From Actinomycetes bacterium (GTDB lineage: Bacteria > Actinomycetota > Actinomycetes > Propionibacteriales > Propionibacteriaceae), in assembly GCA_030426725.1 (NCBI GenBank), contig JAUHXZ010000002.1, positions 69,673-112,208 on the forward strand: a stretch of DNA of 42,536 bases, in the 5' to 3' direction. Below the pieces are notes generated by a model, which searched no databases, had not been told where the DNA came from, and saw only the letters and a list, made by a program, of their open reading frames with translations. The position numbers and the translations under genes were made by a program. Below, piece by piece: positions 36,259 to 42,536 of the stretch. Position 1 is the stretch's first letter, and the number at the start of each line of letters is the position of its first letter.

Positions 36259-37769
36259 CGGTTGCCTTCCTGTACCTGCGGGGCGGGATCCTCGGCGCCG
36301 ACGACGGCCATGGTCTGCACGGCCGTGTCGTCAGCCATCGTGAGGACCGGCTGCGGGACGAAGCCGAACACGATGAGGAGGATGAGGAGCGGAGCCACGA
36401 CCGCCTTCTCGCGGGAGCTGAGGTCGTGGGTGATGTGCTCGGCGACCTGATCGGTCACCGGGCCGCTGGTGGTGGTCTTGTACATGCGCAGCACGTAGAC
36501 GGCCGCCAGCACCATGCCGACGGTGATGATCGCCGTCTGCACCGGGTAGCGCTGCCAGGCGCCGGCCATGACGAGGAACTCTGACACGAAGCTGCCCATG
36601 CCCGGCAGTGCGAGGGCCGACAGGCCCGCCAGGAGCAGGACGCCCGTGAGCACCGGGGCCACCTTCTGGACGCCGCCGAAGGCATCGATGTGCTGCGAGC
36701 CGCGGCGGCGGATCATGAACCCGACGACGAGGAACAGCGCCGCCGTCGACAGACCGTGGTTGAGCATGTAGAAGATCGAGCCGCTGATCGACTGTGTGGT
36801 CAGCGCGAAGATGCCGAACACCATGAAGCCGAAGTGGCTGATCGAGGTGTAGGACACGAGGCGGAGCAGGTCCTTGGCGCCGAACGCCATGAACGCGCCG
36901 TAGAGCACAGACACCATCGCCCAGATGAGGATCGCCGGCGTGGCCCACGCGGAGGCCTCCGGGAACGCGACGAGGCAGATCTTCAGCATGCCGAAGGTGC
37001 CGATCTTGTCGAGTACGCCCACCAGGAGGGTGGAGGTGCCGGGCGTGGACTGCTCGGCCGCGTCGGGCAGCCAGGTGTGCAGGCCGGCCATCGGTGCCTT
37101 CACCGCGAAGGCGAAGAAGAACCCCGCGAACAGCCAGCGCGCCGTCGCCGTGCTCATCTCGGTGCCCACCAGGTCGTTGATGAGGAAGCTCGGGTTGCCG
37201 GCCGCCGCGGTGACGGCGTACACGCCCGCGACGGCGACCAGCATGACGAGCCCGCCGGCCAGGGAGAAGATGAGGAACTTCAGCGCGGCCGCCTGGCGCT
37301 TGGGTCCGCCGAAGCCGCCGATGAGGAAGTAGGTGGGGATCAGCGTCGCCTCGAAGGCCATGTAGAACAGCAGAATGTCGGAGGCCATGAAGACGATCAG
37401 GGCGAACGCCTGCAGCATCAGCGTCAGGGCGAAGAACGCGTTGACGCTCCAGCGGGACTCGGGCTGCTCCCCCACGCGCCACTCGGCGAGCATGACGACG
37501 GGCACGAGGATCACGGTCATGAGGACGAGGAGGGCGCCCATGCCGTCGAGATCGAGCGCGTAGTGGGCGCCGATCTGCGGGATCCAGGCGACGTCCTCGG
37601 CCAGGGGGACGCCCCGCGCCTGCAGCACGGTGGCGAGGACGCCGAGGACCGCGGTCGTCAGAGCGAAGCCGTAGCCGATGAGCCGGGCGGCGGGGCCCTT
37701 CACCGCGAACAGCACCAGCGAGCCGACGAGCGGCACGAGGGCAAGGATGGTCAGAAGAGGCAATGGCAT
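36255..37769 (-). CDS. nuoM: NADH-quinone oxidoreductase subunit M
   Basis: A 504-residue antiporter-like subunit of complex I. The key proton-path Glu lies in FYMAFEATLIPTYFLIGGFGG, and the Lys-bearing helix is in LLVGVLDKIGTFGML. APMAGLHTWLPDAAEQSTPG is the family hallmark between them. The helix pattern is that of NuoM and Mrp antiporter subunits; length and operon position decide for NuoM. It starts with ATG at 37769, 15 bases after nuoL, with GGAG eleven bases upstream. Its stop overlaps nuoN. Basic residues are confined to loops, consistent with a polytopic plasma membrane protein. Confidence 0.96.
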   Translation of the reverse strand: MPLPLLTILALVPLVGSLVLFAVKGPAARLIGYGFALTTAVLGVLATVLQARGVPLAEDVAWIPQIGAHYALDLDGMGALLVLMTVILVPVVMLAEWRVGEQPESRWSVNAFFALTLMLQAFALIVFMASDILLFYMAFEATLIPTYFLIGGFGGPKRQAAALKFLIFSLAGGLVMLVAVAGVYAVTAAAGNPSFLINDLVGTEMSTATARWLFAGFFFAFAVKAPMAGLHTWLPDAAEQSTPGTSTLLVGVLDKIGTFGMLKICLVAFPEASAWATPAILIWAMVSVLYGAFMAFGAKDLLRLVSYTSISHFGFMVFGIFALTTQSISGSIFYMLNHGLSTAALFLVVGFMIRRRGSQHIDAFGGVQKVAPVLTGVLLLAGLSALALPGMGSFVSEFLVMAGAWQRYPVQTAIITVGMVLAAVYVLRMYKTTTSGPVTDQVAEHITHDLSSREKAVVAPLLILLIVFGFVPQPVLTMADDTAVQTMAVVGAEDPAPQVQEGNR

Positions 37770-37784
37770 AACTTTCAGGTCTCC

Positions 37785-39686
37785 TTAGCCCAGCTGCCCG
37801 AGGATCACGACGAGCGCCAGCACGATCACGCCGACACCGAGGATGAGGCCGTAGCTTCGCACGTAGCCGTTCTGGCCACGCCGCAGCCACGCGCCGAGCC
37901 CGCCTGCCATCGTGGCGCTGCCCATGACCACGCCGTCGACCGCGCTGCGGTCGAACCAGGTGAGGCCGGAGGCGATGCCCTTGGCGGGACGGACGACGGC
38001 GTAGTCGTTGACCGCGTCGCCGTACAGGTCGTTGCGGCCCGCCAGCAGCAGGACGTTGCCCGTCGACGGCTGGTCGAACGGGATGTCGCCGCGGTGCAGC
38101 CACCAGCCGACGAGGACGCCGAGGGCGACCACACCGAGGGTGAGGAACCCGATCGGCGTGAAGTTCAGGATGCCCGTCTCGTGCGCCTCCTGGCCGGTGA
38201 CCGGCTCGAGCCAGCCCTGGATCCAGCCGTTCATGAACATGCCGGCGAACACCGACAGGACGGCCAGCACGATCAGCGGAACCGTCATCACGGCGGGCGA
38301 CTCGTGCGGATGAACGTCCTTCTCCCAGCGCTTCTCGCCGAAGAACGTCATCATCATCAGGCGCGTCATGTAGTACGCCGTGATGCCGGCGCCGATGATC
38401 GCGAGGACGCCGATGAGCGTGTTCTCGTGGAACGCCGCCTCGATGATGTGGTCCTTCGAGTAGAAGCCCGAGGTGAAGGGGAACCCGATGATCGCAAGGT
38501 AGCCCATGCCGAAGGTGAGGAACGTGATACGCATCGACTTGGCCAGCGCGCCGTAGTGGCGCATGTCCACGTCGTCGTTCATGCCGTGCATGACCGAACC
38601 GGCGCCGAGGAACATGTTGGCCTTGAAGAAGCCGTGTGTGAGGAGGTGGAAGATCGCGAACGAGGCGCCGGCGGGGCCGAGGCCCGCGGCGAGCATCATG
38701 TAGCCGATCTGCGACATCGTCGATCCGGCGAGGACCTTCTTGATGTCGTCCTTCGACGACCCGATCCAGGCGCCCGCCAACAGGGTGACGGTACCGACGA
38801 TCGCGACCGCGGTCGTGGCGATCTCCGTCTGCTCGTAGATGACGTTGGAGCGGACCACCAGGTAAACACCGGCGGTGACCATGGTCGCCGCGTGGATGAG
38901 CGCCGACACCGGGGTCGGGCCCTCCATGGCGTCCAGCAGCCAGGACTGGAGCGGCACCTGGGCGGACTTGCCGCAGGCGCCGAGCAGCAGGAAGAAGCCG
39001 ATGAGCGTCGCCCAGGCGGGGCTGAGCCCCTCCGCACCGGCGTTGACGTCGGCGAAGTTCACGCTGCCGAACATCGCCAGCATGGTGAAGATCGCCATCG
39101 ACAGGCCGAGGTCACCCACGCGGTTGACGATGAACGCCTTGTTGCCCGCGGCGGCGGCCGACGGCTTGTGTGCCCAGAAGCCGATGAGGAGGAAGGAGGC
39201 GAGGCCCACGCCCTCCCAGCCGAGGAACAGCACGAGGTAGTTGTTGGCCAGCACCAGCGTCAGCATGGCGGCGACGAAAAGGTTCAGGTAGGCGAAGAAC
39301 CGCCGACGGCGCTCGTCGTGGGCCATGTACCCGATCGAGTAGATGTGGATGAGCGAGCCGACGCCGGTGACGAGCAGCACGAAGAGGATCGACAGCTGGT
39401 CGGCGAGCAGGCCGAAGCCGATCGACCACGAGCCGGTGGAGATCCACTCGTAGACGGTGACGTCGATGGCCCGTTCCTCCCCCGGCATGCCGAGGAGTTG
39501 GGCGAAGATGGCCAGGCCGAGCACGAAGGACGCGATAGGCATCGCGGTGCCGAGCAGATGCCCCCAGGAGTCGGCGGCCTTGCCCGCGAGCAGCAGGAAG
39601 GCGGCGCCGGCCAGTGGGATGGCGATGAGCAGCCAGACCATCATGCCGGCCCCCGAGGAGGCGGAAACGGTTTCGAGGAGTTGCAC
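37785..39686 (-). CDS. nuoL: NADH-quinone oxidoreductase subunit L
   Basis: A 633-residue subunit that forms the distal proton channel of complex I and the long lateral helix that braces the membrane arm. LFLGWEGVGLASFLLIGFW carries the conserved Glu. SWLLDAMEGPTPVSALIH and ATMVTAGVYLVVR form the central channel segment, and FSSKDHI-like FYSKDHIIEAAF lies beyond it. The extra C-terminal length over NuoM and NuoN fits the lateral helix. The start is a GTG at 39686 with AAGGGG eight bases upstream. It lies 12 bases after nuoK. Confidence 0.96.
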   Translation of the reverse strand: MQLLETVSASSGAGMMVWLLIAIPLAGAAFLLLAGKAADSWGHLLGTAMPIASFVLGLAIFAQLLGMPGEERAIDVTVYEWISTGSWSIGFGLLADQLSILFVLLVTGVGSLIHIYSIGYMAHDERRRRFFAYLNLFVAAMLTLVLANNYLVLFLGWEGVGLASFLLIGFWAHKPSAAAAGNKAFIVNRVGDLGLSMAIFTMLAMFGSVNFADVNAGAEGLSPAWATLIGFFLLLGACGKSAQVPLQSWLLDAMEGPTPVSALIHAATMVTAGVYLVVRSNVIYEQTEIATTAVAIVGTVTLLAGAWIGSSKDDIKKVLAGSTMSQIGYMMLAAGLGPAGASFAIFHLLTHGFFKANMFLGAGSVMHGMNDDVDMRHYGALAKSMRITFLTFGMGYLAIIGFPFTSGFYSKDHIIEAAFHENTLIGVLAIIGAGITAYYMTRLMMMTFFGEKRWEKDVHPHESPAVMTVPLIVLAVLSVFAGMFMNGWIQGWLEPVTGQEAHETGILNFTPIGFLTLGVVALGVLVGWWLHRGDIPFDQPSTGNVLLLAGRNDLYGDAVNDYAVVRPAKGIASGLTWFDRSAVDGVVMGSATMAGGLGAWLRRGQNGYVRSYGLILGVGVIVLALVVILGQLG

Positions 39687-39698
39687 GCTTGAGACCCC

Positions 39699-39998
39699 TT
39701 AGAACTTCATCAGGTTGGCGTCGTCGACCGAGGCCGAGCGGCGGGCACGGTACACGGCGACGATGATCGCCAGGCCGACCACGACCTCGGCCGCCGCGAC
39801 CACCATCACGAAGAAGGCGGCGATCAGCCCGTCGAGGTTGCCGTGGTAGTTCGCGAATGCGACGAACGACAGGTTCGTGGCGTTGAGCATGAGCTCGATG
39901 CTCATGAACACGATGATCGCGTTGCGGCGCAGCAGGAATCCCGCGACTCCGATGGCGAACAGGATCGCCGAGAGAACCAGGTAGCCCTCGGGGTTCAT
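39699..39998 (-). CDS. nuoK: NADH-quinone oxidoreductase subunit K
   Basis: A 99-residue, three-helix membrane subunit that links the quinone chamber to the proton channels. The two essential intramembrane glutamates are Glu35 in [13 protein letters not shown] and Glu71 in [12 protein letters not shown], matching E. coli Glu36 and Glu72. The start [20 protein letters not shown] is typical. The ATG at 39998 overlaps the nuoJ stop by four bases and the TAA lies 12 bases before nuoL. The length and all three helices are standard. Confidence 0.97.
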   Translation of the reverse strand: MNPEGYLVLSAILFAIGVAGFLLRRNAIIVFMSIELMLNATNLSFVAFANYHGNLDGLIAAFFVMVVAAAEVVVGLAIIVAVYRARRSASVDDANLMKF

Positions 39999-40816
39999 TC
40001 GTCGTCTCCTTCGACCTCGTCGGTGCGGCGTTCGATGGCGGTGTACGCCGAGGTGGTGGGAGCGCGCAGTTCGTCGACGTCCACGATCACGCCGCGCATG
40101 GCGAGCGTCTTCGACACCGACTGCTCCGCGATGGACCCGTCCGGCAGGAGGGCGGGCGTCGAGATGGCGTTGTGCCGGGCGAACACGCCGGAGCTCGGCA
40201 GCGGGCCGGGGTGGGTGCCGTCGTCGGCGTAGGCGCGCACACGCTCGTTCAACATCTCGACCTGCGTCTTCTTCGGCTTGAGCTCCTCGCCGTGGGCGAG
40301 GATCATCGCACCGACGGCCGCCGTGATGAGCAGCGCGGCGGTGGCCTCGAAGATGAAGACGTAGTCGGTGAACAGCAGGGCCGCGATGGACTGGATGTTG
40401 CCGCCGTGCTCCGCGTTCGCGGCCTCGAGGCCCGCGGGGGCACCGTTGACGGCGAACTGGCCGACGCCCAGGATCAGCAGCGCGCCGAGCCCGGCCGCGA
40501 CCAGCACCGACGCGACTCGGTGGCCCTTGAGCGTCTCGACCACCGAATCGGTGGAGTCGACTCCGACCAGCATCACGACGAACAGGAACAGCATCAGGAT
40601 GGCGCCCGTGTACACGATGATCTGGATGACGAAGAGGAACGGCGCGTCGTTGGCGGCGTAGAGCACCGCAAGGCTCACCATCACGCCGGCCATCGCGATG
40701 GCCGAGTGCACGGGCTTGCGCGACAGAAGCAGCCCTAGGGCGCAGACCACCGCGATCGGGGCGCACACCCAGAAGGCGACCTCACTGCCGGTCACCAGCG
40801 GGATCAGGGGGATCAT
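39995..40816 (-). CDS. nuoJ: NADH-quinone oxidoreductase subunit J
   Basis: A 273-residue membrane subunit. Five helices lie in about the first 170 residues, including [20 protein letters not shown] with the pi-bulge helix that gates proton transfer, and [20 protein letters not shown]. After that comes a hydrophilic tail of about 90 residues (from [14 protein letters not shown]), which makes it longer than the 184-residue E. coli protein; such tails are usual in actinobacterial NuoJ. The ATG at 40816 overlaps the nuoI stop by four bases, and its own stop overlaps nuoK, so translation is tightly coupled. Confidence 0.95.
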   Translation of the reverse strand: MIPLIPLVTGSEVAFWVCAPIAVVCALGLLLSRKPVHSAIAMAGVMVSLAVLYAANDAPFLFVIQIIVYTGAILMLFLFVVMLVGVDSTDSVVETLKGHRVASVLVAAGLGALLILGVGQFAVNGAPAGLEAANAEHGGNIQSIAALLFTDYVFIFEATAALLITAAVGAMILAHGEELKPKKTQVEMLNERVRAYADDGTHPGPLPSSGVFARHNAISTPALLPDGSIAEQSVSKTLAMRGVIVDVDELRAPTTSAYTAIERRTDEVEGDDE

Positions 40817-41370
40817 TTGGCCGCTCCTGTGGTCGAGGCGGTGCGGGTGTCGGGCTTGCCGGTCTCCGGCAGGCCCAGGAAGTAGACCTTCTCGTCGTCC
40901 CCGAGCCGCGGCGGGTGCGGGGGCTGCTCCATGCCGCTGAGCAGCGGCGCGAGGAGGTCCTGCTTCTCGTAGATGAGCTTGGTGCGCGAGTCGTCCGAGA
41001 TCTTGAACTCGTTGGTCATCGTGAGCGCCCGGGTGGGGCACGCCTCGATGCACAGGCCGCAGAAGATGCAGCGCAGGTAGTTGATCTGGTACACGCGACC
41101 GTAGCGCTCGCCGGGCGAGTAGCGGTCATCTTCGGTGTTGTCGGCGCCCTCGACGTAGATCGCGTCAGCGGGGCACGCCCAAGCGCACAGCTCGCAGCCG
41201 ACGCACTTCTCCAGGCCGTCGGGCCAGCGGTTGAGCTGGTGCCGCCCGTGGAAGCGCGGCATCGTGACCTTCTCCGCGCCCTTCTTGTGCGGGTACGACT
41301 GCGTGAAGGTCTTGCGGAAGATCGTGTTGAACGTGACGCCGAAGCCGGCCCACGGATCGAGCAGTCCCAT
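40813..41370 (-). CDS. nuoI: NADH-quinone oxidoreductase subunit I
   Basis: A 185-residue peripheral subunit holding clusters N6a and N6b next to the membrane. The N-terminal [20 protein letters not shown] lies along the membrane, and [19 protein letters not shown] leads to the first ferredoxin motif [12 protein letters not shown] (56-67). The second is [12 protein letters not shown] (101-112). Between them, [13 protein letters not shown] is the family spacer. A hydrophilic tail of about 50 residues follows. The ATG at 41370 shares one base with the nuoH stop. This is the true complex I subunit, distinct from the short paralogue at 27280-27609. Confidence 0.96.
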   Translation of the reverse strand: MGLLDPWAGFGVTFNTIFRKTFTQSYPHKKGAEKVTMPRFHGRHQLNRWPDGLEKCVGCELCAWACPADAIYVEGADNTEDDRYSPGERYGRVYQINYLRCIFCGLCIEACPTRALTMTNEFKISDDSRTKLIYEKQDLLAPLLSGMEQPPHPPRLGDDEKVYFLGLPETGKPDTRTASTTGAAK

Positions 41371-42536
41371 CAGGATTCCTTCCGTTCGTCGGTGGCCTCG
41401 TCCGGACTGTCCTGGCCGCCGGAGACGACCCCGGCGAACTCGGGCAGCAGCTGGCCCGGCCTGGGCGGCGTCGGGTAACCGCCCGCGAACGGGTCGTAGA
41501 CCTCGTCCTCGACGGCCTCGGGCGTCTCCGGCTCGTCGGCCACGGGATTGCGCCCGCCGAAGATGAGGTAGATCACGACGACCATGGCCAGGCCGAGCCC
41601 GATCGTGTAGTCCGGGGCGATGGCGATGGCCAGGATCCACACCAGGGAGATGGGGATGAGGCCCTTCCAACCCAGGTTCATGAACTGGTCGTAACGGAAG
41701 CGCGGCAGAGTGCCGCGCAGCCACACGAACACCGAGATCAGCAGCTGGACCTTGATGATGAAGAACACCGGCCCGAGCCACGGGTTGTTGAGGAACGGGA
41801 TGAGGTTGAGCGGCCACGGCGGGAGGTACCCGCCGAGGAAGAGCGTCGTAGCGATCGCCGACACCGTCGCCATGTTGATGTACTCCGCCAGGAAGAACAT
41901 CGCGTAGCGGAAGCCCGAGTACTCCGTCAGGTAACCGGAGACGAGCTCCGACTCGCACTCGGGGAGGTCGAAGGGGGCGCGGTTGGTCTCGCCCACCATC
42001 GAGATCGCGTAGATCACGAACGACGGGAACAGCAGGATGGCGTACCAGCCGGTGATCCCCGGGTCGAACGTCATGTCCGTGAAGGGGATGCGGAACAAGA
42101 TGGTCTGCGTCTGCGCCTCGACGATCTGCGAGGTCGACATCGTCCCGGCCTGCAGGAACACCGCCACCATCGACAGGCCCATCGCGATCTCGTACGAGAT
42201 CATCTGGGCCGTGGAGCGGATGGAGCCGAGGAACGAGTAGGTCGAGTTGCCGGCCCAGCCGGCGAGCACGATGCCGTAGATGCCGATGGACGCGACCGCG
42301 AGGAGGAACAGGGCGGCGACGGGCAGGTCGGTGACCTGGAGGCGCGTCGTGACCCCGAACATCTCGACCTCACCGCCGAACGGGATGACCGTCCAGGTGG
42401 TGAAGGCCGCGACGCCGGTGAGGATGGGCGCCAGGTTGAACACCCATTTGTCGGCGTTCTTGGGCCGGAAATCCTCCTTGGCCAACAGCTTCGCACCGTC
42501 GGCGAGGGCCTGTCCGAGGCCGAACGGGCCGTTCAT
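41370..42536 (-). CDS. nuoH: NADH-quinone oxidoreductase subunit H (N-terminus outside window)
   Basis: The visible 388 residues are the main part of the membrane anchor subunit that, with NuoB and NuoD, forms the quinone pocket. The sequence enters at [17 protein letters not shown] and LLAKEDFRP, which in NuoH follows the conserved GPNR segment. The Met at the window edge is therefore internal and at least one helix and start codon lie beyond it. The quinone-loop motif [20 protein letters not shown] is intact, followed by YTEYSG-type [13 protein letters not shown]. The C-terminus has a Pro/Glu-rich tail of about 60 residues common in actinobacteria. The stop overlaps nuoI by one base. Confidence 0.95.
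   Translation of the reverse strand: MNGPFGLGQALADGAKLLAKEDFRPKNADKWVFNLAPILTGVAAFTTWTVIPFGGEVEMFGVTTRLQVTDLPVAALFLLAVASIGIYGIVLAGWAGNSTYSFLGSIRSTAQMISYEIAMGLSMVAVFLQAGTMSTSQIVEAQTQTILFRIPFTDMTFDPGITGWYAILLFPSFVIYAISMVGETNRAPFDLPECESELVSGYLTEYSGFRYAMFFLAEYINMATVSAIATTLFLGGYLPPWPLNLIPFLNNPWLGPVFFIIKVQLLISVFVWLRGTLPRFRYDQFMNLGWKGLIPISLVWILAIAIAPDYTIGLGLAMVVVIYLIFGGRNPVADEPETPEAVEDEVYDPFAGGYPTPPRPGQLLPEFAGVVSGGQDSPDEATDERKES

Noticed and set aside
36690..39692. 1000-codon plus-strand open frame opposite nuoM and nuoL
   Set aside because: Composition is extreme (Glu/His/Arg/Gly-rich) and it mirrors the third-base pattern of the true membrane genes on the minus strand.
42534..42536. ATG at the window edge as the nuoH start
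   Set aside because: The residues around it align with the internal GPNR...GPFGLGQ region of NuoH, so the true start lies outside the window.

Overview
The window is dense, high-GC, largely actinobacterial chromosome. Gene order (rpmG next to two MaoC-type dehydratases, then tRNA-Trp, secE, nusG, rplK, rplA and finally rplJ-rplL), the acidic N-terminal extensions on NusG and SecE, a korAB 2-oxoglutarate:ferredoxin oxidoreductase, an MptB-like mannosyltransferase and a 14-subunit-type nuo operon all point to Actinomycetota. A Propionibacteriaceae-like organism is my best guess from memory of similar gene neighbourhoods; nothing here proves the genus. No transposase, integrase, phage gene or CRISPR array was seen.

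Left part (1-8327): ribosomal and transcription genes on the minus strand. tRNA-Trp, secE, nusG, rplK and rplA form one run. rplJ and rplL form a second run behind an L10-type leader with an attenuator hairpin. The two runs are separated by a polar amino acid ABC importer on the plus strand (binding protein, permease, ATPase) and by a crotonase and a pyroglutamyl peptidase on the minus strand.

Middle part (8371-18851): a heterodimeric ABC exporter with one degenerate ATP site; a divergent M20 amidohydrolase; murB with two MaoC-like dehydratase subunits; rpmG; tRNA-Met and tRNA-Thr. Then comes a solitary AbiEi/DUF559 nuclease-like gene flanked by a 39-base imperfect inverted repeat and preceded by twin DnaA-box-like sites. 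deoD, tRNA-Tyr, yajQ and a GNAT acetyltransferase follow.

18943-24774 is one very large secreted amylopullulanase with two GH13 catalytic domains and three X25-type modules. xthA follows, converging on and overlapping a four-gene minus-strand operon: a NuoB-like, a NuoC-like and a NuoI-like protein, then an MptB-like mannosyltransferase. This set has complex-I-type electron-transfer subunits but no NuoD/large subunit. It is divergent from korAB, which makes reduced ferredoxin, so a ferredoxin-linked role is attractive but unproven.

Right part (31659-42536): an M13 metallopeptidase, then on the minus strand the distal half of the nuo operon (nuoH to nuoN, nuoH cut by the window edge) ending in a long-chain polyprenyl diphosphate synthase. 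That gene order ties the proton-pumping NADH dehydrogenase to menaquinone side-chain supply. Several genes in the window have a TANNNT box 6-7 bases before the start codon and no Shine-Dalgarno sequence, which suggests leaderless mRNAs.
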